Positions 16,856-25,145 of a stretch of 64,000 nt of DNA are shown here, one piece after another. This DNA is from Rhizobium sp. ICMP 5592 (GTDB lineage Bacteria > Pseudomonadota > Alphaproteobacteria > Rhizobiales > Rhizobiaceae): contig NZ_QSNT01000002.1 in assembly GCF_009498525.1 (NCBI RefSeq), forward strand, positions 186,001-250,000. Reading direction: 5' to 3'. The position numbers and the translations under genes were made by a program. Numbering within the stretch: the stretch's first letter is position 1; each line of letters opens with the position of its first letter. The notes beneath the pieces were generated by a model, which was given only the letters and a program-made list of their open reading frames with translations, was not told where the DNA came from and searched no databases.

Positions 16856-17887
16856 ATGGCGCTCGCGCGAAACCGCCGCCATCAGCGAACGGTCGATTAT
16901 TGGCCGGGCTTCGTCGATGCCTTGTCCACGCTGCTGATGGCGATCATGTTCCTGCTGACGGTGTTTGTCCTCGGACAGTTCATACTCAGTCGTGAGATTT
17001 CTGGTCGGGACGAGGCGCTCAATCGGCTCAACAGCCGCATCAACGATCTGGTGGAGCAACTGGCGCTGGAGAAGAACGGCAAGCAGGATCTGGAGGATTC
17101 GGTTGCCAATCTGCAAGCATCGCTGTCGATGGCGGAGAGCGAACGTTCGCGCCTGCAGGCCTTGCTCAGCGCCGGCTCTGGCAATGGTCAAGCCGCGCAG
17201 CAACAGGTCGGTACACTGACGCAGCAGCTTGACGAACAAAAGCAGGCAAGCGCCCGCGCGCTCAGCCAGGTCGAACTCCTCAATCAGCAGATTGCCGCAC
17301 TTCGTAGCCAGATCGCCGCCGTCGAGGCTGCTTTGCAGGCGTCGGAGAGCAAGGATCAGTCGTCGCAGGTGAAGATCGCCGATCTCGGCCGGCGGCTGAA
17401 TGTGGCGCTGGCGCAGCGCGTGCAGGAGCTCAACCGCTATCGCTCCGACTTCTTCGGGCGCCTGCGCGAAATCCTCTCGGACCGCGACAATATCCGCATC
17501 GTCGGCGACCGCTTCGTCTTCCAGTCCGAGGTGCTGTTCCCCTCAGGCGCTGCCGATCTCAATCCGGCCGGTCAGACGGAGATGGCCAAGCTCGCCGCCG
17601 CGCTGATCGACCTTTCCAAGGAAATTCCGCCCGAGATCAACTGGGTGCTGCGCGTCGACGGGCATACGGATAATGTGCCGCTCTCGGGCAATGGCCGCTA
17701 TCCGGATAACTGGGCGCTGTCGTCGGCCCGAGCGATCGCCGTCGTCAAGTTCCTGATTGCTCAGGGCGTTCCCGCAGACCGGCTCGTTGCCGCCGGCTTC
17801 GGCGAGTTCCAGCCGATCGCGCCCGGCGACACGCCGGAGGCTCGCGCCACCAATCGGCGTATCGAGCTGAAGCTGACGGAGAAGTGA
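16856..17887 (+). CDS. MotB/OmpA-like peptidoglycan-binding protein
   Basis: 343 residues. One N-terminal membrane helix (about 18-43) carries Asp21 in the position of the MotB proton-carrying aspartate (PGFVDALSTLLM). A long coiled coil follows (about 45-200), then a C-terminal OmpA domain (about 220-343, VDGHTDNVPL and NRRIELKL) to grip peptidoglycan. The partner channel gene is 3 bp upstream. The coiled coil is longer than in flagellar MotB. Confidence 0.87.
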   Translation: MALARNRRHQRTVDYWPGFVDALSTLLMAIMFLLTVFVLGQFILSREISGRDEALNRLNSRINDLVEQLALEKNGKQDLEDSVANLQASLSMAESERSRLQALLSAGSGNGQAAQQQVGTLTQQLDEQKQASARALSQVELLNQQIAALRSQIAAVEAALQASESKDQSSQVKIADLGRRLNVALAQRVQELNRYRSDFFGRLREILSDRDNIRIVGDRFVFQSEVLFPSGAADLNPAGQTEMAKLAAALIDLSKEIPPEINWVLRVDGHTDNVPLSGNGRYPDNWALSSARAIAVVKFLIAQGVPADRLVAAGFGEFQPIAPGDTPEARATNRRIELKLTEK

Positions 17888-17928
17888 TGGGGCTGCCGGG
17901 GCATGGGGAGGGCGCATGCTCAACGTCA

Positions 17929-19167
17929 TTATGTCTCGAGAGCAGCCAGCCGCTCTGAAAGAAACTCGCGAACAGCTTCGCTGTCGCTGAGACCGATCGC
18001 TGTCCGATAGGCCGTGGCGGCACCTGCCATATCTCCCGCCTCTACCAATAGATGCGCGCGCACAGCCCAGTAAGGTTGGTAGCTGGCGATATCGCGCTCG
18101 ACCATCTGGTTCAGATGATGCAATCCCGCAGTCGCGCCTTGTGCCCGGCCGATGGCGGCGGCCCGACTAACGCGGGCGCCGGCGGTTGGTGTCATCTGAA
18201 CGAGTGCGTCGTAAAGCATTGTGAGCGCCGTCCAGTCGGTGACGCCGGAACGGCGGCGTTGGGCGTGGACGGACTGGATTGCCGCCTGGCATTGGAACGG
18301 GCCGAAACGGTCGAAAGCGCCTGCCTGCTGTAGCAGATTGTCGGCTTCGGCGATCATGATGGCGTTCCAGCGTGTGGTGTCCTGTTCGTCGAGCGGGACA
18401 TAGCAGCCTTCGGCATTGCGGCGAGCGTTGCGTCGGGCTTCACAATAGAGCATCAGCGACAGCAGGCCAGCCGCTTCCGGCTCCTCCGGCAGGATGGCGA
18501 GCAGGGCGCGGCCGAGCCAGATGGCCTCGTCCGCCAGTGAGCTACGCTTGCCGTCTTCGCCGTCAAGTCCGTCCCAGCCGAGACCATATGCGGCATAGAT
18601 TGCCGAGAGCACACCCGCCAGTCGTCCCGGCAGCATGGAACGATCGGGAACGCTGAAAGGAATGCGCGCTTCGCGGATCTTGGCCTTTGCCCGCACCAGC
18701 CGCTGGCTCATGGTCTCGGGCGAGACGATAAAGGCCCGCGCGATGGTTTTGGCGTCGATGCCGAGGACTGTCTGCAGCATTAGCGGGGTGTGCGCTAAGC
18801 GGTCGATGGCGGGATGGGTGCAGGTGAACAACAGCTTCAGCCGCTCGTCGGGGAAGGTTGGGCCATCCGCATTCATGCGTTCCTCCGCCTCCTCGAATGC
18901 CACGGCGATCGTATCGCGGGCGGCGACTTTGACTTTCGCGTGCCTTGCCGCGCGATAAAGGTTACGCCGCGCGGCGACCAGCAGCCAAGCTTCGGGATTG
19001 TCCGGAATGCCCCGCTCCGGCCAGCTGTTCAACGCAGCGGTAAGCGCCTCGGAGAGTGCATCCTCCGCCGATGGCACGTCGCCGGAACGCGCGGCGAGAA
19101 AGGCGACCAGCTTGCCGTAGGATTGGCGCGCCACCCGCTCGGCAGCGCGCCCGGCCTCGAGGCTCAT
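17929..19167 (-). CDS. ECF42-type sigma factor with C-terminal TPR-like domain
   Basis: 412 residues, about twice a normal ECF sigma: region 2 and 4 domains in the first half (AEDALSEALTAALNSWPERGIP, then TPLMLQTVLGIDAKTIARAFIVS) followed by a helical TPR-like extension (about 190-412), as in group ECF42. The ATG at 19167 (MSLEAGRAAERV) fits family starts; the frame is open further upstream. The gene just upstream (7 bp) encodes the DGPF-domain protein that normally accompanies ECF42. No anti-sigma factor is seen; in this group the extension itself is thought to control activity. Confidence 0.9.
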   Translation of the reverse strand: MSLEAGRAAERVARQSYGKLVAFLAARSGDVPSAEDALSEALTAALNSWPERGIPDNPEAWLLVAARRNLYRAARHAKVKVAARDTIAVAFEEAEERMNADGPTFPDERLKLLFTCTHPAIDRLAHTPLMLQTVLGIDAKTIARAFIVSPETMSQRLVRAKAKIREARIPFSVPDRSMLPGRLAGVLSAIYAAYGLGWDGLDGEDGKRSSLADEAIWLGRALLAILPEEPEAAGLLSLMLYCEARRNARRNAEGCYVPLDEQDTTRWNAIMIAEADNLLQQAGAFDRFGPFQCQAAIQSVHAQRRRSGVTDWTALTMLYDALVQMTPTAGARVSRAAAIGRAQGATAGLHHLNQMVERDIASYQPYWAVRAHLLVEAGDMAGAATAYRTAIGLSDSEAVREFLSERLAALET

Positions 19168-19174
19168 CGCTGTC

Positions 19175-19513
19175 TCATACCAATAGGCGCGGTCGTATCT
19201 CGACGGAGCCCTGCGGGGAGACCGGCACGCGCATGGCCCATTCCAGGGCAGCATCGAGATCCGGTACGTCGATCAGGTAGAAGCCGCCGAGCTGCTCCTT
19301 GCCGTCCGGAAAGGGGCCGTCCTGGACATGGTGGTCGTCACCACGGAGTCGGACGATCGTTGCTGTTTCCGGCGCGGTCAGTCCGGCGCCACCGGTCATG
19401 ATGCCGGCCTGGACGAGCGCCTGCGTATAGGCGATCCAGCCGTTCCTGTAGGCGGGATCCTCGCGCCGCTTAAAGTCCTCGGCCGATTCTCGGATGATCA
19501 AGGCGTATTGCAT
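19175..19513 (-). CDS. YCII-related DGPF-domain protein
   Basis: 112 residues starting MQYALIIRESAEDF, containing the signature DGPF (in HVQDGPFPDGKEQLGGFYLI). Dimeric alpha/beta barrel of the YCII family, function unknown, almost always next to an ECF42 sigma gene and probably its target or partner. First gene of the pair. The ATG at 19513 is chosen over an upstream in-frame start for family fit and SD (AGGAG). Confidence 0.88.
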   Translation of the reverse strand: MQYALIIRESAEDFKRREDPAYRNGWIAYTQALVQAGIMTGGAGLTAPETATIVRLRGDDHHVQDGPFPDGKEQLGGFYLIDVPDLDAALEWAMRVPVSPQGSVEIRPRLLV

Positions 19514-19695
19514 GGGGAAACTCCTGCTCGCTGTGTTGACGGTTTTCCGGGCTGGATGGCGCATCTAAGAAGCAAATCTCAAAATGCGCAACGTTGCCAG
19601 CGAAGCGGCTTCATGCCGTTCCAACACAATGAGCCGCGAGCCGGGCCGATTTCGACAGAGCAGAGCGAAATTTCAGAGGTTTTCTGGCGGTCAGA

Positions 19696-19731
19696 CAAAA
19701 ACGGCCGGCGCACCCGAAGGCGGCCGGCCGT
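19696..19731 (-). terminator. Intrinsic terminator of the DUF1508 gene
   Basis: Eight-bp stem CGGCCGGC/GCCGGCCG (19702-19709 with 19723-19730) followed on the minus strand by five T. Confidence 0.85.
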
Positions 19732-19765
19732 AGAGGATTTTGTAGCAGACGCTCGACGTGAAGTC

Positions 19766-19954
19766 TTAAGCGGTGGCGATGGTCTGGTCGTCGATGACGG
19801 CGGCGCCGACATGGGCCTTGATGGATTCAATGGCGTGCAGGGCAGAAGCCTTCGCCTTGTAGCCTTCGGAGCCAAACATGGTTTCGCCGTTCGAGGCCTT
19901 GAACCGGAATCGGAATTCGCCAGCCTTATCCTTGTAGACTTCAAATTTATACAT
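19766..19954 (-). CDS. DUF1508 (YegP-like) small protein
   Basis: 62 residues: MYKFEVYKDKAGEFRFRFKA, then GETMFGSEGYKAKASALHAIESIK. This is one copy of the YegP/DUF1508 beta-beta-beta-alpha unit; many relatives carry two. Function unknown; often stress-induced. A strong terminator follows. Confidence 0.9.
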   Translation of the reverse strand: MYKFEVYKDKAGEFRFRFKASNGETMFGSEGYKAKASALHAIESIKAHVGAAVIDDQTIATA

Positions 19955-20062
19955 CGTTCCCGTCTCCTAGAATCGCATCAGTGCGAGATAACACCGGAAA
20001 TCTAGCGCAACTTCAAAGCCATTTCCACCTGTTGCATTCGCAATGGCTTGATCAATCTGTCG

Positions 20063-21949
20063 TTATTTCACAACGAGCATGCGATCTTCGATGCCGGCGT
20101 CGAATTGCAGCCGCGCCAGCTTGGCGTAAATGCCACCGTGATGGATGAGGCTCTGGTGCGTGCCCTCCTCGACGATGCGGCCCTGATCGAGCACCAGGAT
20201 GCGGTCGGCCTTCAGCACGGTCGCCAGGCGATGGGCAATGACGAGGGTAGTGCGCGTTTCCATCAGACCGTCGAGCGCCTTCTGCACCAGGGTCTCGCTT
20301 TCGGCGTCGAGCGCCGAGGTCGCTTCGTCGAGCAGCAGGATCGGCGCATTCTTCAGGATGGCGCGGGCAATGGCGATGCGCTGGCGCTGGCCGCCGGAAA
20401 GCGTGATGCCGCGCTCGCCCACCTGCGTGTCATAGCCCTGGTCGAGGCGCGAGATGAACTCATCCGCCTGCGCGGCGATCGCGGCGGCGCGCACTTTGTC
20501 GCGCGATGCCCCGGGGCGGCCGAAGGCGATATTATCATGGATCGTGGCGGCGAAAATCGTCGTGTCCTGCGGCACGATGGCGATGCGGTCGCGCAAGTCG
20601 TCCGGGGTGACGCGACGGGCATCGATGCCGTCTACGCTGATGCTGCCCTGTTGTGGATCGTAGAAACGCAGGAGCAGCGAGAAGATCGTGCTCTTGCCGG
20701 CGCCGGAGGGACCGACGATCGCCACCGTCTCGCCCGGCTTGACGGACAGCGACAGGCCATGCAGCGCCGATCTGCCCGGCCGCGACGGATAGGAGAAATG
20801 CACGTCGGAAAAGTCGACGCGGCCTTGCGGCGGCTGGGGCAGCGACAGCGGATTGGTGGGGGCGGCAATCGGCGATACCTCCGCCAGAAGCTCGCCCAGG
20901 CGATCGGCGGCGCCTGCTGCTTGCGACAGTTCGCCCCAGACCTCGGACAGGGAGCCGAGCGAAGTGCCGGCGATGACGGAATAGAGCAGGAACTGACCGA
21001 GCGTTCCGGCTGTCATCGTGCCGGCAAGTACGTTCTCGGCGCCGACCCAAAGCACGGCGACGATGCTGCCGAAGATCATGGTGATGGCAAAACCGGTGAG
21101 CAGCGAGCGGGATTTGATTGCGGAACGGGCCGCCTGATAGGCGTCTTCAACGGCAGCCCCGTAGCGCTCCGAGGCGGCTGTTTCGCCATTAAACGCCTGA
21201 ATCGTGCGGCTGGCGGCGATGGTCTCGTTGGCATAGGCCGATGCCTGGGCGAGCGTATCCTGTGCTGCGCGTGAGCGCTTGCGCACCGAGCGGCCGAAGC
21301 TGACGAGCGGCAGCACGATGATCGGAATGGCGATGAGCACGATGCTCGACAGTTTCGGGCTGGTGACGATCATCATCCCCACTGCACCGAGACAGAGGAT
21401 GAGATTGCGCAGCGCGACAGACGCCGTCGCGCCGACGGCGGACTTGATCTGCGTCGTGTCGGCCGTCAGTCGCGAGACGATCTCGCCGGACTGGTTGACG
21501 TCGAAGAAGGAGGGCGACAGGCGCGTCACATGGTCGAAGACCTCGCGGCGCATATCCGAAACAATGCGCTCGCCGATGGTGATGACGAAATAGTAGCGCA
21601 TTGCGCTTGCGACCGCGAGGACGACGGCCATGATCATCATCGCGATGAAATAGCTGTCGATGAGACCGCGGTCAGCCTGGTCGAAGCCATGGTCGATCAT
21701 GCGCCTGACGGCAAGCGGCAGGGCGAGCGAGGTGACGGCGGCGGCGATCAGCGCGATGAGGGCGCCCGCCACCATGCCGCGATAGCGCTTGAGATAGGGC
21801 GTCAACCGTCCGAGGGGGCGGATGGATCCGCGTTTTTTGTCATCTGTCTGGCCAGTCTCTGACAAGTCGTCTCCAATCCCCATATCAGCAAGGGACTTCG
21901 CTTTTTCGCCCCTTGTTATCCTTGCCGCCTTCATGTATAGGCACGCCAT
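20063..21949 (-). CDS. ABC exporter, fused permease-ATPase (MsbA-like)
   Basis: 628 residues from the longest start. Six-helix transmembrane domain (about 57-350) joined to a nucleotide-binding domain: Walker A GPSGAGKST (413-421), signature LSGGQ (517-521), Walker B ILLLDE (537-542). Half-transporter that acts as a dimer; substrate could be lipid, peptide or drug. Starts at 21934 or 21883 (MGIGDD) are possible because none has a clear ribosome-binding site. Divergent from rpmE with a 108-bp gap. Confidence 0.9.
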   Translation of the reverse strand: MACLYMKAARITRGEKAKSLADMGIGDDLSETGQTDDKKRGSIRPLGRLTPYLKRYRGMVAGALIALIAAAVTSLALPLAVRRMIDHGFDQADRGLIDSYFIAMMIMAVVLAVASAMRYYFVITIGERIVSDMRREVFDHVTRLSPSFFDVNQSGEIVSRLTADTTQIKSAVGATASVALRNLILCLGAVGMMIVTSPKLSSIVLIAIPIIVLPLVSFGRSVRKRSRAAQDTLAQASAYANETIAASRTIQAFNGETAASERYGAAVEDAYQAARSAIKSRSLLTGFAITMIFGSIVAVLWVGAENVLAGTMTAGTLGQFLLYSVIAGTSLGSLSEVWGELSQAAGAADRLGELLAEVSPIAAPTNPLSLPQPPQGRVDFSDVHFSYPSRPGRSALHGLSLSVKPGETVAIVGPSGAGKSTIFSLLLRFYDPQQGSISVDGIDARRVTPDDLRDRIAIVPQDTTIFAATIHDNIAFGRPGASRDKVRAAAIAAQADEFISRLDQGYDTQVGERGITLSGGQRQRIAIARAILKNAPILLLDEATSALDAESETLVQKALDGLMETRTTLVIAHRLATVLKADRILVLDQGRIVEEGTHQSLIHHGGIYAKLARLQFDAGIEDRMLVVK

Positions 21950-22057
21950 CTTAATTGGAAGCCGTAGCCTAATCGGACTGCGGCTTCATTTATTCAATCG
22001 GTTCGGTTGCCGCAATGGCTTGCGACAAATGGACCCTGGCATGACAGGAAGATTGTT

Positions 22058-22279
22058 ATGAAGGCCAACATCCATCCCGACTACCACACCATTAAGGTAG
22101 TCATGACTGACGGCACCGAATACGAAACCCGCTCGACCTGGGGTTCTGAAGGCGCCACCATGAATCTCGAAATCGACAGCAAGTCGCATCCGGCTTGGAC
22201 GGGCGGCAACCAGCAGCTCATGGACCGCGGCGGCCGCGTTTCCAAGTTCAACAAGCGCTTCGGCAGCCTCGGCGTCTAA
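22058..22279 (+). CDS. rpmE: 50S ribosomal protein L31, zinc-independent form
   Basis: 73 residues, [19 protein letters not shown] at the N-terminus. No cysteine anywhere, so the zinc-binding CxxC pair is missing. AGGAAG lies 7 bases upstream of the ATG at 22058; an upstream in-frame start is rejected. Monocistronic with its own terminator. Confidence 0.96.
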   Translation: MKANIHPDYHTIKVVMTDGTEYETRSTWGSEGATMNLEIDSKSHPAWTGGNQQLMDRGGRVSKFNKRFGSLGV

Positions 22280-22305
22280 TCGCTTCGCGATACGACTTTT
22301 TGACA

Positions 22306-22333
22306 AGAGCCCGGTTTTTGCCGGGCTTTTTTG
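22306..22333 (+). terminator. Intrinsic terminator of rpmE
   Basis: Seven-bp stem AGCCCGG/CCGGGCT (22308-22314 with 22321-22327) followed by six T, 27 bp past the stop. Confidence 0.92.
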
Positions 22334-22394
22334 TTGCCTTGTTGCCAGGGTATGCCGCCAGATCAGCGACGGCATACCGTTGCCCAATGTAGGG

Positions 22395-23030
22395 CTATTC
22401 CAGTCCCTCTTCCCGAAGAGCCTTCCTGACCGAATCGCGTTCGCGCATGCGTCCATACCAGGCCCTGAGATTGTCCAGCCGATCGAAATGGATGTCCGCC
22501 TTGTAGTAGGATTTCAGCCAGTCTGCCTGGCCCCAGCCGGTGAGCGCGAACAGGTAGGCGTCGGCCACGGTGAAGGTGTCACCCATGAGAAAGTCTCGAC
22601 CGGCAAGCTGCTCGTCTATCCAGGCGTAGCGCTTCTCAAGTTTCGGCGTCGCGGTCTCCACATATTTGCCAGCCAGCCTCGCGTACAAAAGCGGGATGAA
22701 GCCCTTGTGAATCTCCGTTGCCAGGAAATTGAGCCATTCCTGCAGGCGGTAGCGTTCCATCGTGCCGTTTGGCGGGGCCAGGCCGAGTTCCGGTCTAAGG
22801 TCGGCCAGATATTGCACGATCACCGGCCCCTCGCGCAGCCTTGTTCCATTGTCCAGTTCGAGGACCGGAACATAGCCAAGGGGATTGATGTCGTAATAGT
22901 CGCCGCCGTCTTCGATCGTGTGCCTGCCGTGATCGACTTTGAGCAGCGTCACATCGAGACCGAGCTCATTGATGACGATATGGGGGGAAAGGGAACAACT
23001 GGCGGGCATGTAATAGAGCTTCACTTGCAA
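22395..23030 (-). CDS. Glutathione S-transferase, beta-like
   Basis: 211 residues: thioredoxin-like N-domain (MQVKLYYMPASCSLSPH with Cys12 at the beta-class catalytic position) and an all-helical C-domain with the DTFTVADAYLFAL capping motif. Conjugates or reduces electrophiles with glutathione in the cytoplasm. It is divergent from an HxlR-type regulator at 23177 that probably controls it. Confidence 0.92.
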   Translation of the reverse strand: MQVKLYYMPASCSLSPHIVINELGLDVTLLKVDHGRHTIEDGGDYYDINPLGYVPVLELDNGTRLREGPVIVQYLADLRPELGLAPPNGTMERYRLQEWLNFLATEIHKGFIPLLYARLAGKYVETATPKLEKRYAWIDEQLAGRDFLMGDTFTVADAYLFALTGWGQADWLKSYYKADIHFDRLDNLRAWYGRMRERDSVRKALREEGLE

Positions 23031-23119
23031 TCTCCATGGCGGATTTTCGACTGCCTGCCTTCACGCTGAAAGGCGGCTTTGCGCCATGTAGTCGAAGCAG
23101 TATAGAAAAGTAAGAAGGC

Positions 23120-23151
23120 ACTAGTTTGACATCTAGGTACATAAAATATAC
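23120..23151. promoter_or_regulatory. Candidate HxlR operator region
   Basis: Between the divergent GST and HxlR genes: CTAG-N8-CTAG (23121-23136) and the near-palindrome GTACATAAAATATAC (23137-23151). The latter matches the GTA/TAC type of HxlR sites. Confidence 0.4.
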
Positions 23152-23176
23152 TTAAGTGCGCCCGGAGGTGTGTTCT

Positions 23177-23500
23177 ATGAGAAAAAATGTAAGCGGCTGT
23201 TCCCTCGAGGAGGCAATGCACCTGTTGGGCGGGCGCTGGCGCCTGCTTCTGGTATCCTATCTGGTCGATGGTCCGAAGCGCTTCAACGAACTCCGGCGGG
23301 ATGTGCCGGGGATCTCGCAGAGGATGCTGACCCTGGACCTCCGAGCCCTTGAGGAGGCCGGGCTGGTGCTACGCACGGTATATCCCACAGTGCCGGTCAA
23401 GGTGGAGTATGCCCTGACGGAGGATGGCAAGAGACTGAAGAACGTCGTTGCCGTTATTCAGGAGTTTGGGCTCTGGCTGAAGCAGCGCGACGCGGCTTGA
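23177..23500 (+). CDS. HxlR-family transcriptional regulator
   Basis: 107 residues, winged HTH of the HxlR/DUF24 family: LGGRWRLLLVSYLVDGPKRFNELRR, then GISQRMLTLDLRALEEAGLV. Cys near the N-terminus (VSGCSLEE) could be the redox or electrophile sensor typical of this family. The ATG at 23177 has GGAGG 8 bases upstream; a GTG at 23156 is in frame but would include the SD. Likely regulates the divergent GST gene. Confidence 0.92.
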   Translation: MRKNVSGCSLEEAMHLLGGRWRLLLVSYLVDGPKRFNELRRDVPGISQRMLTLDLRALEEAGLVLRTVYPTVPVKVEYALTEDGKRLKNVVAVIQEFGLWLKQRDAA

Positions 23501-23529
23501 GGCGCGCTGGCTAGGCTTTGTATCGCTTG

Positions 23530-23898
23530 TTAACGCGGGAAATGACTCAGATGCTCGTGGGTGATTTTCCATTCGCCAGATCTCTTCTGGAGAACCGTCG
23601 TGCCCCGGCCTTTGCCTTGGAAGGCTTTGCCGTCCCACAATCCTTTCCAGTGAAACGTGTAGATGCAGCTTGCGGCGTCGCTACCGACAGCGATCCACCT
23701 GAGATCCTCGAGCCAATAGACTTCATCCTTAGCTTTTTCCCAAGTTCTTTCGAACGCTGCCCGGATCTCCTTAAGGCCGTAATGGGAGCCGTCGGAGAAC
23801 CAGAACACGGCGTCATCGGCTATCAGCGGTGCCACCTCGTCGAAATGCTGTAATTTGATCTTTGTTTCGTAAAGCTTCAGGACATCATCGGGATGCAT
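23530..23898 (-). CDS. SnoaL/NTF2-like protein
   Basis: 122-residue protein with the conical NTF2-like fold: N-terminal helices (VLKLYETKIKLQHFDEVAPLI), ADDAVFWFSDGSHYGLKEIRAAF, then beta strands. Could be a small isomerase, hydrolase or binding protein; no catalytic set is clear. The start at 23898 has GAGGTG upstream and fits the family; the frame continues upstream but only as a shadow of rcdA. Confidence 0.82.
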   Translation of the reverse strand: MHPDDVLKLYETKIKLQHFDEVAPLIADDAVFWFSDGSHYGLKEIRAAFERTWEKAKDEVYWLEDLRWIAVGSDAASCIYTFHWKGLWDGKAFQGKGRGTTVLQKRSGEWKITHEHLSHFPR

Positions 23899-24010
23899 GA
23901 TCACCTCGCTTGGCTGACGCTGCCACGGTAATCGCTTTTTCCGGCAAAACAAAACCGGTCGTGCAGAGCACGACCGGTCCAATTCATCCGCAATATGATT
24001 GTGCTCTCGG

Positions 24011-24523
24011 TTATTCCCCGAAAGCCGTCTGCAGCAGGGTGAGCTGCGCCTTGACGCTGTTCTGGTTGTCCGGAACGATCTGGGGTTCGGTCGGGCGGTA
24101 GATTTCGCGGTCGAGCAGGGCGACGCGATTCTGCAGGCGCAGCGAGCGCTCGACGAGGTCGCGGAAGGCTTCCGGCAGGTCGTTCCAGCCGGGCGCGTTG
24201 CGGTCGACGTTGAAGCCGTCGAGGCGAACCTTGTTCTTTTCGGCCAGCACCTGGTCGCGCGACATTTCGCCATTGTTGACGGCGCGCTGAAGCAGCAGCC
24301 AGGACGCCATCTGCATCAGGCGGGTGGTGAGCCGCATGGATTCGGCGGCGTAGAGCACGGAGGCCATGCGCGGCAGAACCTTGGAGGCGGTGCGGCCCTG
24401 GCCATCGAGATAGCCGGCGGTCTCCTCGACCAGCGACATGCCTTCGGAATACAGCATCCTGAACTGTGCCGACGACGCTGCATGGCCAGCAAAGCTGATC
24501 GTGTTCAACCCAAGTTCCGACAT
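24011..24523 (-). CDS. rcdA: RcdA-like protein (DUF1465)
   Basis: 170 residues, all-helical, matching DUF1465, the family of Caulobacter RcdA. RcdA is an adaptor that helps deliver CtrA and other substrates to ClpXP for cell-cycle-timed degradation. The MSELGLNT start at 24523 is preferred to an in-frame ATG at 24550. Adaptor function in this organism is inferred from the family. No clear operon partner. Confidence 0.82.
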   Translation of the reverse strand: MSELGLNTISFAGHAASSAQFRMLYSEGMSLVEETAGYLDGQGRTASKVLPRMASVLYAAESMRLTTRLMQMASWLLLQRAVNNGEMSRDQVLAEKNKVRLDGFNVDRNAPGWNDLPEAFRDLVERSLRLQNRVALLDREIYRPTEPQIVPDNQNSVKAQLTLLQTAFGE

Positions 24524-24924
24524 CGAAGAAATCCCTGCTTCACGCAACACTTTTGTTCAGGAAAGACCGGGCAAGTCCAGAAGGACTCTCGGCATCCGTT
24601 CTTATGACTTCAAGATGATGATTTTAACTGAAATCCGCAAGACGATTCTTAAGAAAGGGTTAATCTCCACAGTTTCGTCGAAAGCCTGCGGGACAGGGGA
24701 AAAAGAAGAGCCGCAAAAGCGGCTCTCAAGGTAAAACAGGGAGAAAAATCAGACCAATTCGACAAGTGGAGGAACTGTCTGAGTCCAGAGCAAATCTGGA
24801 TGGTTATAGTAATATGTCGTAAAGCTTAATATTCCGTTGAGCATATCCGCCCGCCTGTTTCGGGCACACAGGTTTTGCGCCAATGGCGGACGGAAAACCG
24901 CTGTGCAGTTTTCCTGGAGTGGCT
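24524..24924. other. 401-bp intergenic region
   Basis: Lies between rcdA and the DUF1192 gene, both minus strand. It holds the DUF1192/MFS terminator at 24700-24726 and, to its left, the presumed rcdA promoter. I see no convincing ORF. The 198 bp between the DUF1192 stop and the terminator is long for a 3' UTR and might contain a small RNA, but no family is recognised. Confidence 0.5.
24700..24726 (-). terminator. Intrinsic terminator, minus strand
   Basis: Seven-bp stem GAGCCGC/GCGGCTC (24708-24714 with 24719-24725), 4-base loop; on the minus strand followed by TTCTTTTT. Confidence 0.85.
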
Positions 24925-25116
24925 CTAGAAACGGAAGAGGTTTTCAGCGGCCTTCCTGCCTGATGCCTTGGCGGCGATCTCGTCTTCCAGCCTGGCGATC
25001 TCCGCCTGCAGCAACGTGACACGATACTTGAGCTCGTCGACGGAGAGCAGCGAAAGATCGCTGCCGATCTCGTGGGCGGACGGCTGCTTCGGTTGATCGT
25101 CGTCGAAAATGCTCAT
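24925..25116 (-). CDS. DUF1192 small protein
   Basis: 63 residues with start MSIFDDDQPKQPSAHEIG and a heptad-rich helix LLSVDELKYRVTLLQAEIARLEDEIAAK, the DUF1192 pattern, common in Rhizobiales. Probably a short coiled-coil dimer; function unknown. It lies 29 bp after the MFS gene and likely shares its transcript. Confidence 0.87.
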   Translation of the reverse strand: MSIFDDDQPKQPSAHEIGSDLSLLSVDELKYRVTLLQAEIARLEDEIAAKASGRKAAENLFRF

Positions 25117-25145
25117 TTCGGCTCCTCCTTGCCCTCTCCTTGGGC

